Below, one piece after another: positions 37,331-45,955 of a DNA stretch of 64,000 nucleotides. The notes beneath the pieces are model-generated. The model did no database searches. It was given only the letters and a program-made list of their open reading frames with translations, and was not told the DNA's origin. The stretch is taken from positions 1 to 64,000 of the forward strand of contig NZ_JFYL01000010.1 in the NCBI RefSeq assembly GCF_000632455.1, written 5' to 3'. Every line of letters starts with the position of its first letter. The first letter of the stretch is position 1. Made by a program: the position numbers and the translations under genes. Source of the DNA: Acinetobacter sp. Ver3 (lineage in GTDB: Bacteria; Pseudomonadota; Gammaproteobacteria; Pseudomonadales; Moraxellaceae).

Positions 37331-38103
37331 TATTCACGCATTCCTGAACCACGGGAGAGTAAGTGATAAGCGACCGCATATAGCGCGGCGCAACACGCTG
37401 TGATTACTAATAAAGAGATAGATACATTTACATCGCTATGACCAAGGATCCCATAACGGAATGCATTGACCATATATACGACAGGGTTAATTAAAGATAG
37501 ATTTTGCCAAAATGGGCTTAATGCAGAAATTGCATAGAACACCCCACCTAAATAGGTCAACGGTGTTAAAACAAAAGTGGGAATAATCGAAATATCATCA
37601 AATGACTTTGCATAGACCGCATTGATAAATCCACCTAATGCAAACAGTAATGATGTAATCAGGACGGTATAAATTGTTACGAACCAGTTGGTAATATATA
37701 AGTCAGTAAAAAATAAACTCATCGCAGTCACAATGATAGCAACCAATAAGCCTCGAGCAACACCACCGAGCACATAACCCCAAAGTACGGCATGTAAAGG
37801 CACTGGACTCATGATCAATTCTTCAATACTTTTTTGAAATTTAGAACTAAAAAAGCTTGATGAAACGTTGGCATAACTATTAGTAATGACAGCCATCATA
37901 ATTAGACCAGGTACAATGAACTGCATGTAGGTAAAGCCACCCATTTCCCCAATTCTTGAACCGACTAGATTTCCAAAAATCACAAAATACAGTGACATGG
38001 TAATTGCTGGTGGTAACAATGTTTGTGGCCAAATGCGCATAAATCTACGAATTTCCTTATGGATAATCGTATATAAAGCTACAGCGAGTTGGTTAAAATT
38101 CAT
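37330..38103 (-). CDS. ABC-2 type permease (YadH-like)
   Basis: A 257-residue ABC-2 permease with six helices. YadH-type features: RFMRIWPQTLLPPAITM at the N-terminus and GGVFYAISALSPFWQNLSLINP in the conserved exit region. It partners with the ATPase upstream, whose gene it overlaps by ATGA. The exported substrate is not known for the YadGH family. Confidence 0.85.
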   Translation of the reverse strand: MNFNQLAVALYTIIHKEIRRFMRIWPQTLLPPAITMSLYFVIFGNLVGSRIGEMGGFTYMQFIVPGLIMMAVITNSYANVSSSFFSSKFQKSIEELIMSPVPLHAVLWGYVLGGVARGLLVAIIVTAMSLFFTDLYITNWFVTIYTVLITSLLFALGGFINAVYAKSFDDISIIPTFVLTPLTYLGGVFYAISALSPFWQNLSLINPVVYMVNAFRYGILGHSDVNVSISLLVITACCAALYAVAYHLLSRGSGMRE

Positions 38104-39035
38104 TGCGCAGCTCCATCAAGATTCTTTTCGACCATTTTGACGAATAACTCTTCTAAACGATTTGATTTATTACGCATACTTCGAACTTGAATGTTCTGTG
38201 ATTCTAGAAGTTGGAAAAGATCATTCATGCTATGTGCTTTATCAAGCGTAATTTCTAAGGTCACTGGATCAACCAAATTAAATTTCACACCAATAATGTC
38301 AAGTTGTATCGGTTCTATAGGTTCAGCCAAATCAAAAATGAAAGATTCTTCATTTAATTGATTTAAGAAGTTCTTCATGGTGGTGTCTTCTTTAATGACG
38401 CCACGATCAATAATTGCAATTTTGCGACACAGTACTTCTGCTTCTTCTAAATAATGTGTTGTGAGAATGATAGATGTACCTTTCTGATTCATTTCTGTTA
38501 AGAAGTCCCACATCGAGCGACGTAGTTCAATATCAACACCAGCAGTCGGTTCATCGAGAATTAACAGTTTCGGATCATGCATCATTGCCCGGGCAATCAT
38601 AAGGCGGCGTTTCATTCCCCCAGATAGCATACGTGCTTGAGTAGAACGTTTTTCCCATAAACCTAATTTGGTCAGATACTCCTCTGCACGAGTTTCAGCA
38701 ACTTTTTTTGGAATGCCGTAATAACCTGCCTGAGTGACTAAAATATCGAAAGTCTTTTCAAATTGCGCAAAGTTAAATTCTTGGGGGACTACACCCAAGC
38801 ATTGTTTAGCTTGTGAAGGATGTGTATCGAGATTATGACCAAAAATCTCGACAGTTCCTCCAGTTTTTTTTGTAAGAGAGCTGATGATGCCAATAGTGGT
38901 TGATTTACCTGCACCATTAGGGCCTAGAAGTGCATAAAATTCACCTTCTGGAACATCTAAGTTGATTCCTTTTAATGCTTGAAAACCATTTCGATAGGTC
39001 TTCGACAAATCCCTTAAGGTCAATGCATCAGTCAT
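38100..39035 (-). CDS. ABC transporter ATPase (YadG-like)
   Basis: A 311-residue ABC ATPase. Walker A GPNGAGKSTT, Q-loop VVPQEFNF, signature LSGGMKRRLM, Walker B LLILDEPTAGVD, and H-loop LTTHYLEEAEVL. A C-terminal domain of about 90 residues follows, as in YadG-type exporters. First gene of the operon with the permease, queF and a 217-residue protein. Confidence 0.9.
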   Translation of the reverse strand: MTDALTLRDLSKTYRNGFQALKGINLDVPEGEFYALLGPNGAGKSTTIGIISSLTKKTGGTVEIFGHNLDTHPSQAKQCLGVVPQEFNFAQFEKTFDILVTQAGYYGIPKKVAETRAEEYLTKLGLWEKRSTQARMLSGGMKRRLMIARAMMHDPKLLILDEPTAGVDIELRRSMWDFLTEMNQKGTSIILTTHYLEEAEVLCRKIAIIDRGVIKEDTTMKNFLNQLNEESFIFDLAEPIEPIQLDIIGVKFNLVDPVTLEITLDKAHSMNDLFQLLESQNIQVRSMRNKSNRLEELFVKMVEKNLDGAAQ

Positions 39036-39198
39036 GAATATCTCGAATGGTGAAAAGTTGAGATATTGTGAGTGATCTTGAAAAATAAACCAAGCTCTGT
39101 AATCAGAATTCTCTGTTTTGATGTTGAAACGCTGTATAAAGCATGAGCACTAAAAATTGGAAAGATATATAGTTGCTTTACCTTAGAGTTTTTTTTGT

Positions 39199-39204
39199 TA
39201 TGAT
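39199..39204 (+). promoter_or_regulatory. -10 element for tRNA-Arg
   Basis: TATGAT sits 18 bases before the mature tRNA start; TTTACC 16 bases upstream is a weak -35. A T-rich stretch lies between them. Confidence 0.5.
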
Positions 39205-39222
39205 GTGCGCACTTCCTAAAAT

Positions 39223-39298
39223 GCGCTCATAGCTCAACTGGATAGAGTACAGGTCTCCGAAGCCTGTGGCGTGGGTTCGAGTCCCGCTGAGCGCACCA
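39223..39298 (+). tRNA. tRNA-Arg(CCG)
   Basis: A 76-base tRNA. Acceptor arms GCGCTCA and TGAGCGC pair fully, discriminator A and encoded CCA at 39296-39298. D-arm TAGCTCAACTGGATAGAG, anticodon loop CTCCGAA (anticodon CCG, reading CGG Arg), T-loop GGTTCGAGTCC. No integrase or repeated tRNA end is seen nearby, so it has not served here as a visible insertion site. Confidence 0.95.
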
Positions 39299-39574
39299 TT
39301 TCTTTTATGTCTTTCAAACAAAACATAGTCCGTCAAATAAAATATTTTTAGTAAATTTTTATCAAAATTTAGTGCGTAATCTGAATTGTTAATCTGAGTC
39401 GATTGAATCGTGAGATGCTCCAATACTGACAAATAACAATATATTTAGTCTTAAAATAAACATAAAAATGCAAAATTTGTCACATAAAATTCACATGGCC
39501 TATTTTAAATTTGAATTGCGGCATTGCCGTATAAATCACATAAATTATGAATAATTCAAATAAGAGGCACAACA

Positions 39575-40576
39575 ATGTACGAAGAAAAAGTTCTGATCCA
39601 AAATCGAATTTCGTGGGCGAGTATTTTCGCTGGCGTTATTGTTGTATTAGCTATTTCAATTTTACTCTCATTACTTGGCGTTGCATTAGGATTTGCGCTC
39701 CTAGATCCACAATCTACCACTGATATTACAAATGGCTCAGGGATAGCAGTAAGCGTATGGACAATTATTTCATTGTTAGTATCGTTAGCTATTGGTGGAT
39801 TTGTTGCAGGTCACTTGGCTCAAGCTGATGGTGCAATCCATGGCTTTATTGTCTGGTCACTTTCATTGCTGTTAGGTATCTGGTTTGGTGCAATGACCAT
39901 TAGCGGCGCGGCAAAAATTACTGGTAGTGCGATTAGTTCAGTCAGTAGTGCTGCGGGTAGTGTAGCATCAGAAATTGGTCGAGGTGGCGTTAATTTAACT
40001 CAGATCGGAGTTCAAGCTTTTGAGGAATTGGTTCCTTTACCAAAGCTTGAAAATAGTGATGAAAAGATGTCTGAGGCATTACGCAAAACAGGAATCGAGG
40101 AATTGCAACCCGAATTCTTAAAAGCGCAGGGTGAATGGGCAAAAGAGCAAATTAAGGTTGCTGCAAAAGAGTTGGTGATTCATCCAGATAACAGTGATGC
40201 TATTATTCAAAAGTTATCAGAACAATTAAAAACTCGTGCACAATCTGTAACTGCTTCTATTAATAAGAATGAAGTCAGTGCTGCTTTAGCGAAAAATTCA
40301 TCTCTAACTCCGCAAGAAGCGAATCAAGCTGTCAATAATTTCCTTATACAGCAGGATAAATTCTTTAATGATTTAGAGGCGAATATTCAATCTGCTAAAT
40401 TAAAATATGCTGAACTAAAAGATCAAGCACGTGAAAAAGCAGCTAATGCGACTAAAGCTGCTGCAAAAGCTGCCTTATGGTCATTCATTGGTTTATTGAT
40501 TGGATTGATTGTGACGATTTTTGCTGGACGTTTTGGTGTAAATCATTCAAATAATCGTTCACGTCATTTGGCTTAA
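39575..40576 (+). CDS. Membrane protein with central coiled coil, unknown function
   Basis: A 333-residue protein: three N-terminal helices (about residues 13-37, 57-80 and 84-108, the last rich in Gly-Ala), a long polar/helical middle (residues 140-300) with many Lys, Gln and Glu, and a C-terminal helix (AALWSFIGLLIGLIVTIFAG). The N-terminal part resembles small integral membrane families seen in stress-related membrane proteins. I do not recognise a named family. AAGAGGCAC supports the start; a strong terminator follows. Confidence 0.65.
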   Translation: MYEEKVLIQNRISWASIFAGVIVVLAISILLSLLGVALGFALLDPQSTTDITNGSGIAVSVWTIISLLVSLAIGGFVAGHLAQADGAIHGFIVWSLSLLLGIWFGAMTISGAAKITGSAISSVSSAAGSVASEIGRGGVNLTQIGVQAFEELVPLPKLENSDEKMSEALRKTGIEELQPEFLKAQGEWAKEQIKVAAKELVIHPDNSDAIIQKLSEQLKTRAQSVTASINKNEVSAALAKNSSLTPQEANQAVNNFLIQQDKFFNDLEANIQSAKLKYAELKDQAREKAANATKAAAKAALWSFIGLLIGLIVTIFAGRFGVNHSNNRSRHLA

Positions 40577-40598
40577 TTCTGAGCTTAAAATTAGAATT

Positions 40599-40628
40599 AA
40601 AAGTCGACCCATTTCGGTCGACTTTTTT
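40599..40628 (+). terminator. Terminator after the membrane protein gene
   Basis: AAGTCGACC pairs with GGTCGACTT over loop CATTTC, with T run. Confidence 0.85.
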
Positions 40629-40730
40629 GAATTAAAACTTTGTTCATATTCGCGAAACTTATTCTTATCTATAAATAAAAAAATTCAATTGTATTTTTTT
40701 TATACAGTTGTTGAAAAGTGTTAAAGTGAC

Positions 40731-40759
40731 TTCACATCACATATTGAAAGTATTAAATT
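40731..40759 (+). promoter_or_regulatory. Candidate promoter of the small RNA
   Basis: TTCACA (40731-40736) and TAAATT (40754-40759) are 17 bases apart. The -35 matches TTGACA at five of six bases; the -10 is weaker (4 of 6). It would start transcription near 40766, directly before the first stem-loop. Confidence 0.45.
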
Positions 40760-40765
40760 AAAAAT

Positions 40766-40894
40766 CACAGTAGGTTGTAAATATTCAACGCTACTGACGA
40801 GTTGGACGGATCAATGACAGTTAGTTGAGTTCAGTTGAACAATAAATCTAACACTAGCCTTCCAACATAAAGCCCGCGTAAAGCGGGCTTTTTC
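40766..40894 (+). ncRNA. Candidate structured small RNA with intrinsic terminator
   Basis: About 129 bases. Stem 1: CAGTAGGTTG (40768-40777) pairs with CAAC-G-CTACTG (40786-40796). Stem 2 is nested: GTTGGA/TCCAAC (40801-40806, 40861-40866), GTTAG/CTAAC (40820-40824, 40848-40852) and GTTC/GAAC inside. Terminator: AAGCCCGC/GCGGGCTT (40870-40890) followed by TTTTT. The previous gene already has its own terminator. The terminator could also serve the convergent gene ending at 40904, so the RNA remains a candidate. Confidence 0.5.
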
Positions 40895-40903
40895 ATATCG
40901 GAA

Positions 40904-41260
40904 TTATGCTTTAAACATGACTTCAACATCATATTTTCGAAATTCACTGAGCAGGTCTTGAATGATCGATCCCCCCGTTTGTTCTGAAGCATTGAGCAGG
41001 ACTTCTTTATTTTCAAGGCTATCAAAACATTCTATGTGATTGATTTGCCATTGATGATCTTGATCAGCTTGCTCAATGATAATACGTCGAGGCTGCAATG
41101 AGCCATCTGCTTGACGCGGAATAACATTGGTAATGGCGAGCTGGATTTTCTCCACCTGGTCATGGGCATGCAAGAAGGTGAGAACCCAATTTCCGACTTT
41201 TTTAAGATACATAGGATTATCTAAAGGATCAAATTCTAGAATTTGGCTAAGTTTAGACAT
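40904..41260 (-). CDS. Uncharacterised 118-residue protein
   Basis: A small, soluble, mixed alpha/beta protein with no signal peptide. Recognisable stretches are FDPLDNPMYLKKVGNWVLTF and a C-terminal IIQDLLSEFRKYDVEVMF. I do not recognise a family. It stands alone, convergent with the candidate small RNA. Confidence 0.55.
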   Translation of the reverse strand: MSKLSQILEFDPLDNPMYLKKVGNWVLTFLHAHDQVEKIQLAITNVIPRQADGSLQPRRIIIEQADQDHQWQINHIECFDSLENKEVLLNASEQTGGSIIQDLLSEFRKYDVEVMFKA

Positions 41261-41518
41261 AAGGCACCTATTTATACCGTGGTTGGATGATGGTATTAAT
41301 ATATTTATGGTACAGATGTTCTACTTCGCCTTAGTCTAATAGCGGATGAGGTGGGCAGTGTTGAATGAATAAAAATAATAAAAAATATTTAATTATCATG
41401 TGATTATATTATTGTAATTATTGGTGTAAATTTTAGTTTAATCGTTTAAAAGTATTAAAAAAATAGTTAATTTCTCACTTTGAGGTTTAGGTTCAAAGTG
41501 AGAGTCATGAAATATTGC

Positions 41519-42220
41519 TTAAAGCGTATCAATTAAAGTTTTTTCTAAGGCTTTTTTCAAATAGGGATCCAAGTCTTCTTGTCTTAGTAACCATGAAACA
41601 TAATCACTTGGAAGATCTACAATGGCTGTCCCACGATGTTTACCGAAGTTAATTGTACGAGGAATACGTGCATCTTCAGATACTTCATAGAGTTCTTCAA
41701 TGTTTTGAATACCCAAATGATGAATAATGTGCATTAAGATATTTGCAGTCAAAATAATATCAGCATCAGCACGATGGGCACCTTTTAACATCTCTCTAGC
41801 TTTGCTACTGCCTTTACTAATCATATAAATTAAAGCAGAAATGTTGTGTGCTTCTGCATGAGGCCAAACTAGTCGAGAAAGAGCGAGTGTACAGATGGCT
41901 TTAATATGACTTGTGTCTACGCCGCATTGCTGAACAGCTCGAATATCATAATCAATATTATGACCAATAATATACGTCGTTTCTTGAGGTAATTCGAAGG
42001 TACCGAAGTTGGGCTGATCTACTAAATCACTTTCAAGAATATGATGTACCGCCATTGCAGCATAGGAAATTTTTTCGTCACCAATACTATATAGTTGGTC
42101 AAAGATTTTTTCGCGATCAAGACTTAATTTGCCTTGTTCAATCTGAATAGGAGCATATGCAATTTCTATGGGCAAACCGTTCAATGTATGGGTTTCAGTA
42201 TCCAAGATAATGGCTTGCAT
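41519..42220 (-). CDS. DEDDh 3'-5' exonuclease with C-terminal DUF3820 segment
   Basis: A 233-residue ExoX/DnaQ-type exonuclease. Motif I LDTETHT (Asp-x-Glu), motif II IGHNIDYDIRAV, motif III HRADADI with His and Asp. After residue 190, RTINFGKHRGTAIVDLPSDY is a short DUF3820-like domain often fused to such exonucleases. It likely removes nucleotides from single-stranded DNA ends in repair. ATG 42220 is chosen; GGA lies 9 bases upstream. Confidence 0.8.
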   Translation of the reverse strand: MQAIILDTETHTLNGLPIEIAYAPIQIEQGKLSLDREKIFDQLYSIGDEKISYAAMAVHHILESDLVDQPNFGTFELPQETTYIIGHNIDYDIRAVQQCGVDTSHIKAICTLALSRLVWPHAEAHNISALIYMISKGSSKAREMLKGAHRADADIILTANILMHIIHHLGIQNIEELYEVSEDARIPRTINFGKHRGTAIVDLPSDYVSWLLRQEDLDPYLKKALEKTLIDTL

Positions 42221-42623
42221 GCAAATGTCCAAGTAAATGATAAAGATGTAATTAATTTAACATTTTCAAATCTGAGCTCACAGTAATAAAGTCAGTGAAT
42301 TGTATAAATTATGCTGAATTGAACGAATCATGGGAATTATTTAGATGAGGTGCTCATTTTAAGTAATCTTCATGCTCGATCATATTAACGTTGCAAGTTT
42401 AGGCTGTAGGTTGTTAAAGGCAATTTTCAAAAATGGCTGAATTTAAAAAGAATAGTCTTAATTCAGATATTTGTTTTTAATAGTAATAGAGTGAACACAC
42501 AAGAATTAATCAAATTTAATTGCAAACTGTTTAAACTTCATTCTCGAAATTTAACAAGTTCATGTTACAATACGCGCCAATCTTAGCACGGCTTAAAAGC
42601 CCTACATTAATAGGACCTCGCTA
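42221..42623 (+). other. Upstream region of glyA
   Basis: This gap of about 400 bases holds a candidate -10 (TACAAT, 42566-42571) some 50 bases before the glyA start, an inverted repeat CTGAATT/AATTCAG near 42443-42470, and many AT tracts. I see no riboswitch-like fold and no convincing open reading frame. The length is typical for a regulated promoter (PurR and MetR act on glyA in E. coli) but no clear site was identified. Confidence 0.4.
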
Positions 42624-43877
42624 ATGTTTGCCAATATCTCTATTGCTGACTTTGATCCAGAATTAGCTCAAGCTATTACGAGTGAAGATGCTCGTCAGGA
42701 AGCTCATATTGAGTTAATCGCTTCAGAAAACTATTGCTCTCCAGCAGTAATGGAAGCTCAAGGTTCAAAACTCACTAACAAATATGCAGAAGGCTACCCA
42801 GGCAAACGCTACTATGGCGGTTGTGAATATGTAGACGTGATTGAACAATTGGCAATTGACCGTGCTAAAGAACTCTTTGGTGCTGATTACGCGAACGTTC
42901 AGCCTCATGCTGGTTCTCAAGCAAACTCTGCAGTTTATTTAGCGCTTCTTAACCCAGGCGATACTGTTTTAGGTATGAGCTTAGCTCACGGTGGTCATTT
43001 GACTCACGGTGCTAAAGTTAGCTTCTCTGGTAAAACATATAATGCGATCCAATACGGTTTAAATCCAGAAACGGGTGAAATCGATTACGAAGAAGTAGAG
43101 CGTTTAGCTGTAGAACACAAGCCACGTATGATTGTTGCAGGTTTCTCTGCTTATAGCCAAATCGTTGATTGGCAGCGTTTCCGTGAAATCGCGGACAAAG
43201 TAGGCGCTTATCTATTCGTTGATATGGCTCACGTTGCTGGTCTCGTTGCTGCTGGTGTTTATCCAAGCCCAGTTCAAATTGCTGACGTAACTACAACGAC
43301 GACTCATAAAACACTTCGTGGCCCACGTTCTGGTTTAATCCTTGCGAAAGCAAACGAAGAGATTGAGAAAAAACTTCAATCTGCTGTATTCCCAGGTAAC
43401 CAAGGTGGTCCTTTAGTTCATGCTGTAGCGGCTAAAGCAATCTGCTTCAAAGAAGCAATGGCTCCTGAATACAAAGCATATCAACAACAAGTTGTGAAAA
43501 ACGCGCAAGCAATGGCTGAAGTGTTAATCGAACGCGGTTATGATGTTGTTTCAGGTGGAACTAAAAACCACTTGTTCTTGTTGTCTCTCATCAAACAAGA
43601 CATTACAGGTAAAGATGCTGATGCGTGGTTAGGTGCGGCTCACATCACTGTGAACAAAAACTCTGTGCCAAACGATCCACGTTCTCCATTCGTAACTTCT
43701 GGTATCCGTATCGGTACTCCAGCTGTAACAACTCGTGGTTTCGGTGAAGCAGAAGTACGTGAACTTGCAGGTTGGATCGCGGATATCTTAGATTCTAAAG
43801 GTGATGAAACTGTCATCAACGCTGTGAAAGCTAAAGTTGAGACTGTATGCGCTAAATTCCCAGTTTACGCAAAATAA
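42624..43877 (+). CDS. glyA: Serine hydroxymethyltransferase
   Basis: A 417-residue PLP enzyme that interconverts serine and glycine with tetrahydrofolate. Signatures: [52 protein letters not shown], and the PLP Lys in [16 protein letters not shown]. Length equals E. coli GlyA. AGGA precedes the ATG. Strong terminator after the stop. Confidence 0.97.
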   Translation: MFANISIADFDPELAQAITSEDARQEAHIELIASENYCSPAVMEAQGSKLTNKYAEGYPGKRYYGGCEYVDVIEQLAIDRAKELFGADYANVQPHAGSQANSAVYLALLNPGDTVLGMSLAHGGHLTHGAKVSFSGKTYNAIQYGLNPETGEIDYEEVERLAVEHKPRMIVAGFSAYSQIVDWQRFREIADKVGAYLFVDMAHVAGLVAAGVYPSPVQIADVTTTTTHKTLRGPRSGLILAKANEEIEKKLQSAVFPGNQGGPLVHAVAAKAICFKEAMAPEYKAYQQQVVKNAQAMAEVLIERGYDVVSGGTKNHLFLLSLIKQDITGKDADAWLGAAHITVNKNSVPNDPRSPFVTSGIRIGTPAVTTRGFGEAEVRELAGWIADILDSKGDETVINAVKAKVETVCAKFPVYAK

Positions 43878-43890
43878 TCTTCGACTTGAG

Positions 43891-43916
43891 AAAAGCCCCC
43901 TCAAGGGGGCTTTTTT
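43891..43916 (+). terminator. Terminator after glyA
   Basis: AAAAGCCCCC / GGGGGCTTTT stem with loop TCAA and a T run. Confidence 0.9.
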
Positions 43917-44021
43917 ATTGAATGTTGGAATGTCAAATCTGTCATTTTTAGATAGTTCTGATATAACTGATGTATCTATTAATTATTCAATTGTCGTTAT
44001 ACATTTGAATTGGAGCAGAAA

Positions 44022-44426
44022 ATGAGCCATCCAAATATTATTATTTCTGAACAGGATTTAAATCGTTTAGAAACCATGTTGGAACATCAGAAGCAGGTAA
44101 CTCCAACGATGGAGCATTTAGAAAATGAGTTGGCTCGTGCTGAAGTCGTACAGCCTAAAGATATCCCTGCCAATGTAGTGACGATGAATGCTAGAGTACT
44201 GATAACGGTTGCACCGTCCACTGAATCTACAGAGATTGTGCTAGTATATCCCCATGACTTTAAAGGTGAAAGGGGGCAGGTTAATGTGATTGCACCTATT
44301 GGTGCAGCAATCCTAGGTTTGGCGGAAGGACAAGAAATTGAATGGCCTCAGCCTGATGGGCAAACAATGAAAGTGAAAATTGATAAAGTGCTCTATCAGC
44401 CTGAACGAGAGGGCATATATCTTTAA
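44022..44426 (+). CDS. rnk: Nucleoside diphosphate kinase regulator Rnk-like protein
   Basis: A 134-residue protein: a short coiled-coil N-terminus (SEQDLNRLETMLEHQ) followed by a GreA/GreB C-terminal FKBP-like domain (VYPHDFKGERGQVNVIAPIG and LGLAEGQEIEWPQPDG). Rnk binds RNA polymerase like Gre factors but has a shorter coil and lacks cleavage-factor activity. GGAG 8 bases upstream fixes ATG 44022 over the TTG 12 bases earlier. Confidence 0.85.
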   Translation: MSHPNIIISEQDLNRLETMLEHQKQVTPTMEHLENELARAEVVQPKDIPANVVTMNARVLITVAPSTESTEIVLVYPHDFKGERGQVNVIAPIGAAILGLAEGQEIEWPQPDGQTMKVKIDKVLYQPEREGIYL

Positions 44427-44435
44427 CTAAAAAAT

Positions 44436-44456
44436 AAAGCCTCTTGTGGAGGCTTT
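44436..44456. terminator. Terminator between rnk and the DUF3106 gene
   Basis: AAAGCCTC / GAGGCTTT with a 5-base loop, between convergent genes. Confidence 0.75.
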
Positions 44457-44464
44457 AAAGTTTA

Positions 44465-44869
44465 TTATTTCATCGTGGTTTGTTGCATATATTTATTTAA
44501 ATAAGTTTCGCGTATTTCTTTGCGCTGCTCGGCAGTCGTCGCGTTCATCATTTTTTTACGCAAATCATTTCGTTCACTTGAGCTCATCTGTTGCCAAGTT
44601 TCGCGCATTTGTATTTTTTCTTGTTCAGGCAGTTTAGTAAACCAATCCATTCTTTGTTGTAGAACAACACTTTGCTCTTCAGGAATTTCTTTCAAATTTT
44701 GATAGCGTTTAATCAGTGCTTTTTGTTCATCTTCAGAAAGAGATTCCCAAGATTCATTAAGTTCAGGATTATTGTCTTTCGAGAAGATCCAAAAACGTTC
44801 ATAGCCTGCAAAACTGGTTTGTAAAAAACCTAATGTGCAGAGTGCAATCGCTAAGCCTTTAGCTGCCAT
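44465..44869 (-). CDS. DUF3106 protein of the sigma-factor operon
   Basis: A 134-residue exported protein. Signal peptide (LAIALCTLGFLQTSFA), then helical repeats with LNESWESLSEDEQKALIKRY, WFTKLPEQEKIQMRETWQQM and SSSERNDLRKKMMNATTAEQ, the DUF3106 pattern of W-x-x-(L/M)-(S/P)-x-x-(E/Q/R). Probably periplasmic. ATG 44869 overlaps the end of the upstream anti-sigma-like gene; a TTG at 44890 is a weaker choice. It may relay an envelope signal to the membrane regulator; this is inference. Confidence 0.7.
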   Translation of the reverse strand: MAAKGLAIALCTLGFLQTSFAGYERFWIFSKDNNPELNESWESLSEDEQKALIKRYQNLKEIPEEQSVVLQQRMDWFTKLPEQEKIQMRETWQQMSSSERNDLRKKMMNATTAEQRKEIRETYLNKYMQQTTMK

Positions 44870-45185
44870 GAGCTGATTTATCCTCACCAAAAACAGATAA
44901 CATTTCTAGATCTTCCATCATTTGCGGAGAAAGTTTAGGGGTGACAATCACTTGTTGTGGGCTTGGAGCTTCTTCTAAATCAAATGCATTAGGAAGTACC
45001 ACAAATCCTGTGATCGCGGCTGCTAATGCAAAACCAGTAACTTTCCAAGTCATAAACTGAGAAAATAACGGTTTGTCTTTAATTTCATCGAGTACATGCT
45101 CCATCACGACCGCTTTATTGCGATGTTGTGATGCCAGTACATTCAATTTTTCAGTCACTTGTTTCGTAAATTCATCATGATTCAT
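44859..45185 (-). CDS. Membrane anti-sigma-like regulator
   Basis: A 108-residue protein: about 48 cytoplasmic residues (MNHDEFTKQVTEKLNVLASQ), one transmembrane helix (TGFALAAAITGFVVLPNAF), and a short periplasmic tail ending in a conserved-looking LSPQMMEDLEMLSVFGE. This is the layout of small anti-sigma proteins, or DUF3619. It overlaps the sigma-factor gene by 11 bases and the DUF3106 gene by 11 bases. ATG 45185 has GGGGGA 7 bases upstream; an ATG 18 bases earlier contains that site. Probably holds the sigma factor inactive at the membrane. Confidence 0.65.
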   Translation of the reverse strand: MNHDEFTKQVTEKLNVLASQHRNKAVVMEHVLDEIKDKPLFSQFMTWKVTGFALAAAITGFVVLPNAFDLEEAPSPQQVIVTPKLSPQMMEDLEMLSVFGEDKSAHGS

Positions 45186-45816
45186 CCGATGATCCCCCGT
45201 CATTTGGGTTTAAGTGAGACAAAGCAGATCTTAAGCCCTGTATAGCTCGATGGTAATGGGTCTTTACACTGCCTTCTGAACAATTCATGATTTCGGCTGT
45301 GGTTTGTGTATCAAACCCTTCCCATGCTCTCAACATAAATGCTTGTTGTTGGCGAACAGGTAACTTAGAAATTGCATTTTGAATCTCCTCAACAGCCATC
45401 TCTTGTGCAAGAAATTGCAGCGGATTAGGTGTTGATTCATCCACAATATTGATGGTTTCGTCATCATCTTCATCGTGGTTATTTTTTTTAAATAACGTGA
45501 ATGGAAAAGCCCGTCGAGATTCTTTACGACGCCAATCCTGAAGTTTGTTATTTAAAATGGTATAGAAAAGGGGATACCACTCTGCAGTGGATTTATCAGC
45601 ATATGATTTATGCAAGGATATAAAAGCTTCTTGGACTAAATCCATGGCAATGCCATTGTGTCCTTGAGTTGCACTTTCCATCATCACCAATGCACGCCCA
45701 GTGACGTCTTGCATAAAATATTTAAGACGTTGTTCTGCCGTATTCAAAAGAACACTCGAATCTTCAGGCTTGACTTTTTTTGGTGCTAAATCCATAGAGA
45801 TGGAAAATCCCGTCAT
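45175..45816 (-). CDS. ECF-type RNA polymerase sigma factor
   Basis: A 213-residue sigma-70-family factor. Region 2: AMDLVQEAFISLHKSY and EWYPLFYTILNNKLQDWRRKE; region 4: ISKLPVRQQQAFMLRAWEGF followed by TTAEIMNCSEGSVKTHYHRA. An acidic linker (HDEDDDETIN) separates them. It directs transcription of a small regulon, probably in response to envelope or other stress, under the anti-sigma protein encoded next. Start may be 45816 or the ATG 21 bases later. Confidence 0.85.
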   Translation of the reverse strand: MTGFSISMDLAPKKVKPEDSSVLLNTAEQRLKYFMQDVTGRALVMMESATQGHNGIAMDLVQEAFISLHKSYADKSTAEWYPLFYTILNNKLQDWRRKESRRAFPFTLFKKNNHDEDDDETINIVDESTPNPLQFLAQEMAVEEIQNAISKLPVRQQQAFMLRAWEGFDTQTTAEIMNCSEGSVKTHYHRAIQGLRSALSHLNPNDGGSSDES

Positions 45817-45955
45817 TGGGTACCCACCATTATTTTCTAATCGTTACTTATATAACGTCAAAACATAATGGTAGGTTGACAATCTAAGCAACTATTTTTT
45901 AGCAGTTTAATAGATTTTTTTATTTTCAGTGACTTCGTTAATATATTTTAACGAA

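Larger units (their letters stand above)
40577..40903. other. Intergenic region with candidate small RNA
   Basis: This 327-base gap contains the terminator of the membrane-protein gene, an AT-rich stretch, a candidate promoter and a structured RNA unit (see the ncRNA entry). I see no open reading frame of note. Confidence 0.6.

Noticed and set aside
39223..39574. tRNA-Arg as integration site of a genomic island
   Set aside because: No integrase gene, no repeated tRNA 3' end within the window, and the downstream gene is an ordinary membrane protein.
42221..42623. Glycine riboswitch before glyA
   Set aside because: I could not find the paired aptamer cores or an associated expression platform; only a weak inverted repeat and a -10 element are visible.
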